64,000 nucleotides of DNA from an uncultured Holophagaceae bacterium (GCA_903913215.1 CAIWKE010000003.1:1-64000); one strand, 5' to 3'. Numbered from the stretch's first letter, positions 47,577 to 57,924 are shown. Notes: generated from the sequence alone by a model not told the origin. A program made the numbers and translations.

Positions 47577-49034
47577 CTAGAAGATCATCACCTTCATGGT
47601 GTTCGTGGTGCCGGATTTCCAGAGGGGCAGGCCCATGGTCATCACCACGCGATCCAGGCTGCCCGCCTGATGCTTGGTGATGAGGAGTTCCCGCACCACC
47701 TCCACCATCTCGTCCGTGCTGGCCACGCGCGGGATGATGAGGGCCGTGACGCCCCGCAGCAGGCCCATGCGGCGCCCGGTCACTTCGTCGACGGTGGCCC
47801 CCAGCACGGGCGTGCGACCTGCCAGGCGGCTCACCATGCGGGCCGTGCCGCCGCCCTCGGTGAAGGCCACGATCCAGCGGGCATTGATCTCATCCGCCGT
47901 GCGACAGGCTGCGAAAGCCACAGAGATATCCGTGCGGGCCAGGACCTTTTCCGCCAGTTCCTCGGGCAGGGTGGTGGTGCGCTGCTTGACGTTGGCGTCA
48001 GCCTCCGCGGCGATGCGCGCCAGCCACTGCACAGCCTCCACGGGGTAGGCGCCCGAAGCACTCTCGGCGCTGAGCATCACAGCGTCCGTGCCGTCCCAGA
48101 TGGCATTGGCCACATCGCTGGCTTCAGCCCGGGTGGGCTGGGCGTGCTCGATCATGCTCTCCAGCATCTGCGTGGCCGTAATGACGGGCTTCAGGGCGCG
48201 GCGGGCAGCCTTGATGATCTGCTTTTGAAGTGCCGGGACGCGCTCGACGCCCAACTCCACGCCCAGGTCGCCCCGGGCCACCATGACGCCCCATGAGACG
48301 TCCAGGATCTCGCCCAGGTGGGCCAAGGCGGCGGGATGCTCGATCTTCGCGATGACCGGCTGAGTGCCGCCCAGGTGGTGGATGATGGCCTGCAATTGCT
48401 GCACGTCCGAGGCCCGGCGTACGAAGCTCTGGGCGAAGAGGTCCACCTGGTGTTCCACGCCCCACCGGATGTCCACATGATCCTTTTCCGTGAGGGGATC
48501 CATGGCGATATCCAGCCCAATGGGATGCAACCCCTTCCGGGCCTTGAGGGGGCCTCCCACCACCACCTTGGCCTTGAGCAGGTCCGTACCCTTGGCCAGG
48601 ATCTGGATGGTGATGGCGCCGTCATCCAGCAGCCAGTGCTGTCCGGGTTCGGCGCCTTCGAAGAGTTCCGGGTGCGGCAGGGGCACGGCCCAGGTGGCGC
48701 CCACGGGCGCGGGGGTGCCGGGCAGGAAGAAGAACCCCTCGCTGCCTTCCGCCAGATCCACCGGGACTTCCAGCAGGCCCACCCGCCACTTCGGTCCCTG
48801 CAGATCCAGGAAAACCGGAATGGAGCGACCCAGTTCCACGGCCAGGGCCCGGACCGTGGCCAGGGACTCGGCGCGGGTCACGGGGTCGCCATGGCTGGCG
48901 TTAATGCGCACAGCATCGGCTTCTTTGAGTGCTTCCCGCAGACGATCGCCCTGCATGAGCGCGGGCCCCAAGGTCATCACGAGTTTAGTCTTGCGCACGA
49001 TCGCCCCCAGTTCTTGCACAGGTATTCCACACAC
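47577..49034 (-). CDS. pyk: pyruvate kinase
   Basis: VRINASHGDPVTRAESL, PVIAKIEHPAALAHLGEIL, GVMVARGDLGVELGVERVPALQKQIIKAARRALKPVITATQMLESMIEHAQPTRAEASDVANAIWDGTDAVMLS; start may be GTG 48998. Confidence 0.95.
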   Translation of the reverse strand: MCGIPVQELGAIVRKTKLVMTLGPALMQGDRLREALKEADAVRINASHGDPVTRAESLATVRALAVELGRSIPVFLDLQGPKWRVGLLEVPVDLAEGSEGFFFLPGTPAPVGATWAVPLPHPELFEGAEPGQHWLLDDGAITIQILAKGTDLLKAKVVVGGPLKARKGLHPIGLDIAMDPLTEKDHVDIRWGVEHQVDLFAQSFVRRASDVQQLQAIIHHLGGTQPVIAKIEHPAALAHLGEILDVSWGVMVARGDLGVELGVERVPALQKQIIKAARRALKPVITATQMLESMIEHAQPTRAEASDVANAIWDGTDAVMLSAESASGAYPVEAVQWLARIAAEADANVKQRTTTLPEELAEKVLARTDISVAFAACRTADEINARWIVAFTEGGGTARMVSRLAGRTPVLGATVDEVTGRRMGLLRGVTALIIPRVASTDEMVEVVRELLITKHQAGSLDRVVMTMGLPLWKSGTTNTMKVMIF

Positions 49035-49137
49035 TTTTCCACATATTGATCGCAGAAAACCCAGTTGTCATGGGGTTTCCCTTCGTCCAGTGCGGTGCTA
49101 CCTTCATTCTCCCGATACGGTTGATGGAGAAGATGGA

Positions 49138-49353
49138 ATGCGCGAAAAGCTGCGGACGCTCGTAGCCGAGATGGTTCATGGCGGCATCCCCCTGGAGCTG
49201 GCCCGCCGCGAGTTCGAGCGGGTCTACCTGGAGGAGGTGCTGGCGGCCCACGAGGGCAACCACAGCGCCGCCGCGCGGGAATTGGGCATCCATCGCAACA
49301 CCCTGGCCAAGAAGCTGGAGACGCCCCCCAGTCGCCTGCGCCGCGTGAGCTAG
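49138..49353 (+). CDS. Fis-type helix-turn-helix protein
   Basis: ARREFERVYLEEVLAAHEGNHSAAARELGIHRNTLAKKLE. Confidence 0.88.
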   Translation: MREKLRTLVAEMVHGGIPLELARREFERVYLEEVLAAHEGNHSAAARELGIHRNTLAKKLETPPSRLRRVS

Positions 49354-49373
49354 CCTTTGCTTGTCCATCCGTC

Positions 49374-49400
49374 AAAGCCCGGCCCCGCGCCGGGCTTTTC
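49374..49400 (+). terminator. intrinsic terminator
   Basis: AAAGCCCGGCCCCGCGCCGGGCTTTTC. Confidence 0.85.
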
Positions 49401-49449
49401 TTTCGACAGGACCCGCCTGGGCCGGTAGAACTAAGGGCTGGAGTGACGC

Positions 49450-50460
49450 TTGAAGCAGTTAGCCATCAACGGACTGGGACGCATCGGGCGCATGGCCCTG
49501 CGCCACCTTCTGGCCACACCAGGCCTGCGGGTCACGGCCCTCAATGACCGCTGCGACGCCCCCACCCTGGCCCACCTGCTGAAATACGACTCCGTGCACG
49601 GCCGAGCTCCCTTCAGTGTGGCGGTGGCTGGCGAGGACCTGATCCTGGACGGCCAGTTCGTGCGGGTGTTTCGGGAAGTGACGCCGGGGCGCGTCCCCTT
49701 TGGCGAGACTGGCGCTCGCGTGGTGCTGGAGTGCACCGGCCAGTTCACCCAGCGCGCCCAGGCCGCAGCCCACCTCAAGGGCAGTGTGGGCCACGTGCTC
49801 ATCAGCGCCCTGTCCGAGGACGCGGACCGCACCGTGGTCCTGGGCCTCAATGACGAGCTGCTGGACCTCGACCGCGACCGCGTGATCTCCAGTGCCAGCG
49901 GCACCACCCAGGGCCTGGCCCCCCTGGTGAAGGTCCTGGATCAGGTCTTCGGCCTGGACTATGGCTTTGTGACTGCCGTGCACAGCTACACCACAGAACA
50001 GCGCATCCTGGACCTGCCCCACCCGGATCTGCGCCGGGCTCGCGCCGCGGCCACCAACATGATCCCCACTACCAGCCGGGCCGCCGGGGCCATGGGCCTG
50101 CTGCTGCCTCACCTCCGGGGCCGCCTGGAAGGGCTTTCGGTACGGGTGCCCACACCGGATGTGAGCCTCGTGGACCTCACAGCCACCCTATGCTCGGACG
50201 TGTCCATGGAGGGCCTGCAGGCGGCCTTCCGCCACGCCGCCGAGAGCGGTCCCCTGGCCCCCTATCTGGAGGTGCTGGACGCCGAACTGGTGAGTGTGGA
50301 TCTGGTGGGCAACCGCGCCAGCTGCCTCTACGACCCCTTCCTCTCCAAAGTGCTGGGGCCCCGGCTGGTGAAGGTCTTCGGCTGGTACGACAACGAGTGC
50401 GGCTACGCGGCCCGGCTCTGCGACCTCTGTCTGCGCGTAATGGAAGGGGCGCAGCCATGA
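49450..50460 (+). CDS. GAPDH-like protein lacking the catalytic cysteine
   Basis: INGLGRIGRMALRHLL; VISSASGTTQGLAPLVKVLDQVFGLDYGFVTAVHSYTTEQ, with Gly at the SNASC-T-T position; FGWYDNECGYAARLCDL. Confidence 0.9.
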   Translation: MKQLAINGLGRIGRMALRHLLATPGLRVTALNDRCDAPTLAHLLKYDSVHGRAPFSVAVAGEDLILDGQFVRVFREVTPGRVPFGETGARVVLECTGQFTQRAQAAAHLKGSVGHVLISALSEDADRTVVLGLNDELLDLDRDRVISSASGTTQGLAPLVKVLDQVFGLDYGFVTAVHSYTTEQRILDLPHPDLRRARAAATNMIPTTSRAAGAMGLLLPHLRGRLEGLSVRVPTPDVSLVDLTATLCSDVSMEGLQAAFRHAAESGPLAPYLEVLDAELVSVDLVGNRASCLYDPFLSKVLGPRLVKVFGWYDNECGYAARLCDLCLRVMEGAQP

Positions 50461-51506
50461 ACGCCCATCCGCCCCATCCACTCCATCCCTTGCACCCCAG
50501 GACCATCGCCATCAACGGCCTGGGCCGCATCGGACGCCTGGCTGTCCGGCGCCTAGGCGCCGCGCCCGAGGAACTGCTGGCCGCCGTGAACGATCCAGCC
50601 CCCCTGGACCAGGTGCTCCACTTGCTGCGCCAGGATTCGGTGCACGGCCGCAGTGCCCTGCCCATCGAGGGCCACACGGAGGCGGGTCAGGACTACCTGC
50701 TGCTGGGCGCCCGGATGGTGCCGCTCTACCACGAGCCCGACCCCGCCCTGATCCCCTTCCCCGAAGCCACCCGCCTGGTGGTGGAGGCCAGCGGGCGCTT
50801 CACCAGCCGCACCGCCGCCGCCCAACACCTGAAGGGTGCCGTGTCCCACGTGCTCATCAGCTCTCCCAGCCCCGACGCCGACTTCACGGCCATCGCCCCA
50901 GTGAATGGCGAGGAGCTGGACCCCAGGCGCCACCGCATCATCTCCAACGCAAGCTGCACCGCCCACGCCACGGCCCCCATGCTGAAGATCCTGGACGAGG
51001 CCTTCGGCCTGGATGCCGCGGGCATGAGCACTGTGCACGTGGTCACCAATGACCAGCGCCTCCTGGACCAGGCCCACCCGGACCGCCGCCGGGGCCGCGC
51101 GGCCTTCCAGAGCATCATCCCCACTACCTCCAGCGCCTTCGGCGCCCTGCACCGGGCCCTGCCTGACCTGCCGCCGGGCTTCGACGGCGTGGCCGTGCGC
51201 GTGCCCGTGCTGAGCGTGAACCTGGTGGACCTGGTGGCCACCCTGCGGCACGACACGGACCTCGAGGGTGTGAAGGCCGCCTTCGCCCGCGCCGCCGCTG
51301 GCCCCTGGCGGGGCCTCGTGGCCCTGGCCGACCCCCACACCGTCAGCTGTGATATCACCGGCCGCAGCGAAAGCGTCATCGTAGATCTCGACCTCACCCA
51401 CCTGCTGGGGCGGCGCTTCGTGAAGGTCCTCGGCTGGCACGACAACGAAACCGGCTACGCCGCCCGGCTCTGCGACCTCGTGGTGGACCTGGCCGGGCGG
51501 ATTTGA
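50457..51506 (+). CDS. GAPDH/erythrose-4-phosphate dehydrogenase-like protein
   Basis: INGLGRIGRLAVRRLG; IISNASCTAHATAPMLKILDEAFGLDAAGMSTVHVVTNDQRLLDQAHPDRRRGRAAFQSIIPTTSSA; ATGA overlap with upstream gene. Confidence 0.9.
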   Translation: MNAHPPHPLHPLHPRTIAINGLGRIGRLAVRRLGAAPEELLAAVNDPAPLDQVLHLLRQDSVHGRSALPIEGHTEAGQDYLLLGARMVPLYHEPDPALIPFPEATRLVVEASGRFTSRTAAAQHLKGAVSHVLISSPSPDADFTAIAPVNGEELDPRRHRIISNASCTAHATAPMLKILDEAFGLDAAGMSTVHVVTNDQRLLDQAHPDRRRGRAAFQSIIPTTSSAFGALHRALPDLPPGFDGVAVRVPVLSVNLVDLVATLRHDTDLEGVKAAFARAAAGPWRGLVALADPHTVSCDITGRSESVIVDLDLTHLLGRRFVKVLGWHDNETGYAARLCDLVVDLAGRI

Positions 51507-51520
51507 GCGACTGAAAAGAT

Positions 51521-51612
51521 GGACCACCAAGACACCAAGCCACCAAGAAAAGCGCACCAACTAACGATCAACTGTCCCCCCTACCCTTCTTGGTGCCTTG
51601 GTGGTGATCAGT
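51521..51612. repeat. heptad-type inverted repeat, ACCAAG variant
   Basis: GGACCACCAAGACACCAAGCCACCAAGAA / CTTCTTGGTGCCTTGGTGGTGATCAGTT. Confidence 0.85.
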
Positions 51613-51619
51613 TCAATTT

Positions 51620-52852
51620 TTAGATCAGGCTGCCTGCCGCGTACCCGGTGCTGAAGGCGGCTTGCAGGTTGTAGCCGCCCACAGGGCCGTCGAGATTCAG
51701 CAGTTCGCCGCAGACCCGGAGGTTCTCCCAGCCGCGCAGCAGCATGCGGTGGGGATCCACGGCCCCCAGGTCCACACCCCCGGCGGCGACCTCCCCCCGG
51801 GCCAGGGGCACGGGCTGGGGCTCGCCCAGGGGGAGGGCCGTCACCAGAGCCACCAGGGCGCGGCGATAGGGCTTGGTAAGGTCCTTGAGCATGAGGTCCT
51901 TCGGCAGGCCCGCCGACGTCAGGAGGGGCTCCACCAGCCGCTCGGGCAGGTACCGCTGGGTCCAGGTGGAGGCGAGGAGGCGCGGGTTGTCTCGCTGTTC
52001 CGCCTGTATGGTCGCGTCCAGGGCCTCAGGAGATTCAAGGGTGCTGGCGTAGCTGAGCCAGGCCGCGCCCTCGCGGCGGGCCCGCTCCACGGCCTGGCTC
52101 AGCTCCAGGGCTGCGGGGCCCGTGATGCCCGCGCGTGTGAACAGGATGTCGCCCTCGAAGGCGGCGAGGCGGCGGCCCTCGGGGCCGACGCTGAGGCGCA
52201 GGGAGCCTCCGCGCAGGGCCACGCCCTCCCTGGCGGGGCGGGCCTGCTGAAGCGGGATGGGCGCCAGGGCCGGAAACCAGGGTTGCACTGGGACGCCCAG
52301 GCCCTTGAGCCAACCCAGCACCTCGCCCCGGGTGCCGGTCTCGGGGTAGCTGGCGCCCCCCGTGGCCAGGATGATGTGCTCAGCTAGGAGGCGCTCCCCG
52401 TCCACCAGCAGGCCTTCCAGGTGCGGGCTGCGGCCCAGGAGTCCCGCGACCCGGGCGCCCAGGCGGACCTCGACCCCCGCGCGGCGCACCAGGGCCTCGA
52501 AGGCCTCCACCACGGCGCCGGCGCTGCCGGGCCGATCCAGGGGAAAGACCCGGCCGTTGTCCCGCACGTAGGTGTGCAGGCCCTCGCGGCGCAGCAGGTC
52601 CTGGAGATCCTCATTGTCGAAGGCGTGGAGGGAGGGCCGCAGGAAGCGGGCCTGATCCTTGGCGAAGGCGCCCAGCAGTTCCTTCGGCGGCCCTGCATGG
52701 GTGAGGTTGCACTTGCCCCCGCCGCTGATACGCAGCTTCACGCCCAGGCGGCCATTGGCCTCCAGGAGGGTGACCCGGTGCCCCAGGCAGGCCGCCCGCC
52801 AGGCCGCCACCAGCCCCGCCGCACCCCCACCCACCACAATCACAGTCGCCAT
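51620..52852 (-). CDS. NAD(P)/FAD-dependent oxidoreductase (HI0933/BaiN-like)
   Basis: VIVVGGGAAGLVAAWRAACLGHRVTLLEANGRLGVKLRISGGGKCNLTH; GPVGGYNLQAAFSTGYAAG. Confidence 0.93.
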   Translation of the reverse strand: MATVIVVGGGAAGLVAAWRAACLGHRVTLLEANGRLGVKLRISGGGKCNLTHAGPPKELLGAFAKDQARFLRPSLHAFDNEDLQDLLRREGLHTYVRDNGRVFPLDRPGSAGAVVEAFEALVRRAGVEVRLGARVAGLLGRSPHLEGLLVDGERLLAEHIILATGGASYPETGTRGEVLGWLKGLGVPVQPWFPALAPIPLQQARPAREGVALRGGSLRLSVGPEGRRLAAFEGDILFTRAGITGPAALELSQAVERARREGAAWLSYASTLESPEALDATIQAEQRDNPRLLASTWTQRYLPERLVEPLLTSAGLPKDLMLKDLTKPYRRALVALVTALPLGEPQPVPLARGEVAAGGVDLGAVDPHRMLLRGWENLRVCGELLNLDGPVGGYNLQAAFSTGYAAGSLI

Positions 52853-52875
52853 GGATTCATCATGGCCTAGGTGCT

Positions 52876-53028
52876 ACTGACCCAACACGAAGACTCGAAG
52901 ACGCGAAGAAGGAAAAACATGAAGGCACCCTGGCCATCTGGGGCATCCCCATGGGGCCGGAGGTCAGGGCAGCGGGCAGGTTGCACCTTCGTGTCTTCGT
53001 GTTAGATCAGTTAATCAGCTAATCAGTT
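52876..53028. repeat. heptad-type inverted repeat, ACGAAG variant, long loop
   Basis: AACACGAAGACTCGAAGACGCGAAGAAG / CTTCGTGTCTTCGTGTTAGATCAGTT. Confidence 0.8.
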
Positions 53029-53069
53029 AACCTTGACGTTCACTCGACCGTCCACACAGGAGGCTCTTC

Positions 53070-53561
53070 ATGGCTAACTCACCGCTTGTGGGCCTCATCA
53101 TGGGCTCTCGCTCGGACTGGGAGACCATGGAGCATGCGGCGGCGACGCTGAAGGACCTGGGCGTGCCCTTCGAGGCGGAAGTGGTCAGCGCCCACCGCAC
53201 GCCGGACAAACTCTTCAGCTACTGCGAGCAGGCCGAGGGCCGGGGGCTGCGCGTGATCATCGCCGGGGCCGGAGGCGCCGCCCACCTGCCGGGCATGGCC
53301 GCCGCCAAGACCGCCCTGCCCGTGCTGGGCGTCCCCGTGCAGAGCAAGGCTCTGAATGGCATGGACTCTCTGCTGTCCATCGTGCAGATGCCCGCAGGCA
53401 TCCCCGTGGGCACCCTGGCCATCGGCAAGGCCGGGGCCGTGAATGCAGCCCTCCTGGCGGCGGCCATCCTGGCGGGCACCGACGATTCCCTCCGCGCCCG
53501 CCTGCGGGCCTACCGCGAGGCCCAGACGCAGAAGGTCCTGCTGAATGACCGCCTGCCCTGA
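53070..53561 (+). CDS. purE: 5-(carboxyamino)imidazole ribonucleotide mutase
   Basis: [73 protein letters not shown]. Confidence 0.95.
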   Translation: MANSPLVGLIMGSRSDWETMEHAAATLKDLGVPFEAEVVSAHRTPDKLFSYCEQAEGRGLRVIIAGAGGAAHLPGMAAAKTALPVLGVPVQSKALNGMDSLLSIVQMPAGIPVGTLAIGKAGAVNAALLAAAILAGTDDSLRARLRAYREAQTQKVLLNDRLP

Positions 53562-53597
53562 GGCTCTGAAGGTGGCCCCGAGCGGCTAGACTGAGGC

Positions 53598-54725
53598 ATG
53601 TCCCGCATCGGTTTCAGCACCCCCCACCCCGCCCAGCTCCGCCGCTTCGGCCGGGTGTTCTACCCCGCGGGCCAGCGGCTGCAGAAGGCCCTGGCGGAGT
53701 ACGTGAACGAACCCGACCGCCCGGATCAGCTGGTGATCCTGGAGCATGACCCGGTCTTCACCCTGGGCCGCAACGCCACTCCTGCCGATATCCATATGAG
53801 CGACGACTTCCTGGCCACCCAGGGGGTCAGCGTCCACCGCACGGATCGCGGTGGCGAGGTCACCTACCACGGCCCCGGCCAGATCGTGGCCTATCCCATC
53901 TGCAACCTGCGTGGGGGCCGCGAGGATGTGGGCCGCTTGGTGCGGGGCCTGGAGGAGGCCATGATCCGCACGGCTGCGGACTTTGGCGTGGTGGCGGACC
54001 GCCTCAAGGGCGCTCCCGGCATCTGGGTAGAAACCACCCGGGGCCCTGAGAAACTGGGCGCCATCGGCCTCCACCTCAGCCGCTGGATCAGCACTCACGG
54101 CATCGCCTTCAACGTGGCCCCCAACCTGGACCACTTCAAGTGGATCACCCCCTGCGGCTTCACGGACAAGGGCGTGTGCAGCCTGGCCTCCTTGCTGGGC
54201 GACGCAGTCCCCACCTGGACCGAGGCCACGGACCGCCTCCAGACCCACCTGATCGAGCAACTGGCCCTGGAGCTGCAGCCCACCCGGGCCCCCAGCCGCA
54301 GCGTCTCCGCCCTCACCTGGCGCCGAGGCGCCGGGGGGCCCGAGGTCCTCATGATGCTGCGGGTGCCCTCCCATGGCCTCTGGTGGCAGAGCGTCACGGG
54401 CATGATGGAGCCAGGCGAGGAGCCCGAGCAGACCGCCCACCGGGAGCTCATGGAAGAGACGGGGCTCACGGGCACGCTGCGCCCCCTAGGCCTTTCCCAC
54501 AGTTTCTGGGTGGATTCCACCATCATCCACTTCCCGGATCCCGAACCCCGCTTCAATACCGAGATCTGCTTTTCCATGGAGGTGGCCCCGGAGGCCTTGG
54601 TCCGTCTGGAGCCCGCAGAGCACAGCGAGTACTTCTGGTGCGGCCTGGCTGAGGCCCACGACCTCACCAAGTGGGAGGGCTCCAAATCCGCCATCCGGCT
54701 GCTGCAGGCGGTACTTCAGGCCTGA
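53598..54725 (+). CDS. lipB: octanoyltransferase LipB fused to a C-terminal Nudix hydrolase domain
   Basis: LipB: DRGGEVTYHGPGQIVAYPICNL, KLGAIGLHLSRWISTHGIAFNV, PCGF; Nudix box GMMEPGEEPEQTAHRELMEETGL. Confidence 0.9.
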   Translation: MSRIGFSTPHPAQLRRFGRVFYPAGQRLQKALAEYVNEPDRPDQLVILEHDPVFTLGRNATPADIHMSDDFLATQGVSVHRTDRGGEVTYHGPGQIVAYPICNLRGGREDVGRLVRGLEEAMIRTAADFGVVADRLKGAPGIWVETTRGPEKLGAIGLHLSRWISTHGIAFNVAPNLDHFKWITPCGFTDKGVCSLASLLGDAVPTWTEATDRLQTHLIEQLALELQPTRAPSRSVSALTWRRGAGGPEVLMMLRVPSHGLWWQSVTGMMEPGEEPEQTAHRELMEETGLTGTLRPLGLSHSFWVDSTIIHFPDPEPRFNTEICFSMEVAPEALVRLEPAEHSEYFWCGLAEAHDLTKWEGSKSAIRLLQAVLQA

Positions 54726-54769
54726 GGAGCCCCGGGGCCGATTCCTCAGCCTCGTGACGCCCAGGGCCG

Positions 54770-56527
54770 ATGAGAAGGCTACAGCCCGCTTCCCAGGTGC
54801 TCATGGCTTCAGGCGCTCCCATTCAGCCCAGGTACTCCCTCCCCCTCATCCTGGGCGGAAGCACGCTGCTCCTGGCCAGCTTTGGGGGTTTGCTCTCCGT
54901 CCTGCCCCAGCCCATGGTGCAGCCCGCGGTGGGCTTGGGGCTCCTCGGCGCCAACCTGGTGGTCCTGGCCCTCATGATCCGCCGGTCCTCGGAACCGGGT
55001 CCTGAGCAGTGGGGCTGGCGGCTGCTGGCCCTCAGCTTCGTGGGGGCCGTGGTCTCCAACCTCTTTCTTGCAGCGACGCCCTCTCCGCTGACCCGGGTCA
55101 GTCCCGCCGAGGTGGCCTTCTTCAGTCTGCATGGCGTCATGGCCTGCCTTCAGGCCGGCGCCCTCCTCGCCTGGCCCCTGCGCACCCCAGACCGGCGCAG
55201 CCACCAGCTCATGAGTTTCCTGGGCAGCCTCCTGTTCGCGGCCTCACTCTTCCTTCTCGCCTGGACCCTGACTCTCGGGCCCGAGCTGGAGCGGGGCCAC
55301 TGGCCCATCTTCTTCCGGATGCTGGGCCTCAGCCTGCGCCTGGCCCTGGTGGGCGGGGCCACCTCCTACTTCCTGGCGGACGACCCCCGGCGGCTGCGGG
55401 GACCGATCGGGCTGGTCTTCCTGGCGGCCGTGGTGCTGGGCACCGTCATCCTGCTCCTGCGGCCCGTCCTCTACGACAGCCACTCCGTCCTCCAGGGCTC
55501 CCCCTTGCTGGGCATCGTCCTGGGTGCCCCCGTGGCCTTCGGCCTCGCGGCTTGGCTGCGGCTGCCCGTGGAGGTATCCGAAGGCCAGGCCCGGCTCCGG
55601 GTGCCCCTGGTGGAGGGCCTGCTCTACCTGCCCTTCCTGGCCGTGGGGGGCGTGCTGATCCGCGCTGCGCTGCAGCACCGGGGCCAACTCACCATCCCCC
55701 TCATGGGCTTCGTGGCGGTGAGCGCCCTGCTCCTGGTGCGGCAGTTCCTCCTGCTGCGTGAGGTGCGCCGGGCCAACGAGCACCTGGAGACCCGGGTGCT
55801 GGAGCGGACCCGCAAGCTGGAGGAGATGCAACGCATCATGCTCCGCTCGGAGCGCCTGAACGCTGTGGGGGTGCTTGGCGCTGGCTTGGCGCACGACCTG
55901 AACAACGCCCTCATGGTGGTGCGGGCGTCCACGGAGTTGGCCTGGCTCAAAACCCAGGAGGGCCTGCCTCCAGCCATGGCCGACCTGGACCGGATTCTTG
56001 TAGCCGCGGACCAGTCCGCGGCCCTCACCGGACGGCTCATGGCCTTCGCCCGCCAGGAAGATGAGCAGCTGGGCCTCCTGAATCTGGTCGAAGAACTCGG
56101 CCACCTGGAGCCCATCCTGCGAATGATCCTGGCCAAACAAATCGCACTGCGCCTGGACCTCTGCGAAGGGCTGGTAGCGGTCACGGGCTCGCGCAACCAC
56201 CTGGAGCAGATCCTCGTGAACCTGGTGGCCAATGCCCGCGACGCCATGCCCGACGGCGGGTCCATCCAGATCCGGCTCCGGGCGGAGCGGCAGGGCAAGG
56301 CCCCCGTGGCCATCCTGGAGGTGGCCGATGATGGCCACGGCATGGAGGTAAAGGTGCTGGAGCGAATCTTCGAGCCCCTCTACACCACCAAGGCCCCGGG
56401 CAAGGGCACGGGCCTGGGCCTCAGCTCCGTGCGGCACCTGGTGCTGGCCTGTGGCGGCACCATCGAGGTGGTCTCCGAGCCCGGTCAGGGCAGCTGCTTC
56501 TGCCTGAGGTTCCCGCTGCGGAGCTGA
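54770..56527 (+). CDS. membrane sensor histidine kinase
   Basis: Polytopic N-terminus; [59 protein letters not shown]. Confidence 0.9.
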   Translation: MRRLQPASQVLMASGAPIQPRYSLPLILGGSTLLLASFGGLLSVLPQPMVQPAVGLGLLGANLVVLALMIRRSSEPGPEQWGWRLLALSFVGAVVSNLFLAATPSPLTRVSPAEVAFFSLHGVMACLQAGALLAWPLRTPDRRSHQLMSFLGSLLFAASLFLLAWTLTLGPELERGHWPIFFRMLGLSLRLALVGGATSYFLADDPRRLRGPIGLVFLAAVVLGTVILLLRPVLYDSHSVLQGSPLLGIVLGAPVAFGLAAWLRLPVEVSEGQARLRVPLVEGLLYLPFLAVGGVLIRAALQHRGQLTIPLMGFVAVSALLLVRQFLLLREVRRANEHLETRVLERTRKLEEMQRIMLRSERLNAVGVLGAGLAHDLNNALMVVRASTELAWLKTQEGLPPAMADLDRILVAADQSAALTGRLMAFARQEDEQLGLLNLVEELGHLEPILRMILAKQIALRLDLCEGLVAVTGSRNHLEQILVNLVANARDAMPDGGSIQIRLRAERQGKAPVAILEVADDGHGMEVKVLERIFEPLYTTKAPGKGTGLGLSSVRHLVLACGGTIEVVSEPGQGSCFCLRFPLRS

Positions 56528-56637
56528 GAATCAGGCTCCAGCCCCGTCCCAGTCTGTGATTCCCGTCATGGCCCAGGCTTCCACGCCTGCTGGAAGACTC
56601 TGCCTTGGTAACCTGGAACACACACTCCGGAGATCCC

Positions 56638-57777
56638 ATGTTCCCAGTCTTCACCGAGGACCAGTCTGCCATCCGCGAAGCCGCGCGGGACTTCGCCAGG
56701 GCGGAGATCGAGCCCGGCGCCGCGGCCCGGGATCTCAACAGCGAGTTCCCCGCCGAGATCATCCGGCAGCTGGGCGAGATGGGCTTCCTGGGCATGACCG
56801 TGCCCGAGGCTTACGGAGGCGCGGGTGTGGACTTCCTCAGCTACATCCTGGCCCTGGAGCAGGTGGCCTACGCGGACGCCTCTGTGGCCGTGACCATGAG
56901 CGTGAACAATTCCGTGGCCTGCGGGCCCATCCTCGCCTTCGGCACCGAGGCGCAAAAGCAGACCTACCTGCGGCCCCTGGCCAACGGCGAGCTGCTGGGG
57001 GGCTTCATGCTCACGGAACCCGACGCGGGTTCCGATGCTTCGGCCCTCAAGTGCCGGGCCATCAAGGTCGAGGGCGGGTGGCACCTGAACGGCGCCAAGG
57101 CCTGGATCACCAATGGCGGCGTGGGCCGCTACTTCGTCATCATGGCCCGCACGGACCCCGACAAGGGCAAGCGGGGCATCAGCGCCTTCATCCTCGACGC
57201 CCACCAGCCCGGGGTGCTCATGGGCCGCCCCGAGGCCAAGATGGGCCTGCGCTCCAGCAAGACGGTCATGGTCACGCTGGAGGACGCCTTCGTGCCCGAC
57301 GACGCCATCCTGGGCAAGCCCGGGGATGGCTTGAAGGTGGCCTTCGGCGGCCTGGACGGGGGCCGCGTGGGCATCGCCGCCCAGGCCCTGGGCATCGCCC
57401 AGCGGGCCATGGACGAGAGTCTGGCCTATGCCCGGACCCGGATCTCCTTCGGCAAGCCCATCGGCGAGCACCAGATGATCCAGACCTACTTGGCGGAGAT
57501 GGAGGCCCGGCTCCAGGCCTCGCGCCTGCTGGTCTACCGCGCCGCCGCCCTGAAGGAGGCTGGCCGCCCCTGCACCGTGGAGGCAGCCACGGCCAAGCTC
57601 TTCACCACCGAAAGCGCCGTGTGGATCTGTGACCGGGCCGTCCAGATCCACGGGGGCTATGGGTATTCCCACGAGTACCTGGTGGAGCGCCTTTACCGCG
57701 ACATCCGGGTGACCACCATTTACGAGGGCACCAGCGAGATCCAGCGCATGGTGATCGCCCGGGAATTGTTGAGGTAA
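56638..57777 (+). CDS. acyl-CoA dehydrogenase
   Basis: GFMLTEPDAGSDASALKCRA, GLRSSKTVMVTLEDAFVPDD, QIHGGYGYSHEYLVERLYRDIRVTTIYEGTSEIQRMVIAREL. Confidence 0.95.
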   Translation: MFPVFTEDQSAIREAARDFARAEIEPGAAARDLNSEFPAEIIRQLGEMGFLGMTVPEAYGGAGVDFLSYILALEQVAYADASVAVTMSVNNSVACGPILAFGTEAQKQTYLRPLANGELLGGFMLTEPDAGSDASALKCRAIKVEGGWHLNGAKAWITNGGVGRYFVIMARTDPDKGKRGISAFILDAHQPGVLMGRPEAKMGLRSSKTVMVTLEDAFVPDDAILGKPGDGLKVAFGGLDGGRVGIAAQALGIAQRAMDESLAYARTRISFGKPIGEHQMIQTYLAEMEARLQASRLLVYRAAALKEAGRPCTVEAATAKLFTTESAVWICDRAVQIHGGYGYSHEYLVERLYRDIRVTTIYEGTSEIQRMVIARELLR

Positions 57778-57924
57778 GTTTATTCAACACCTGATGAATT
57801 ACCGCTTGCCCTCATCTTGCGAGGGAGACATCCTTGCAGGTGGGTTAATCTAAACCGGTCCCAGGACTCGTCCGTAGGCCCTGTGTTCCCGGTGGCAGTT
57901 CTTTTCGATCTTCAAGGAGTGGTG

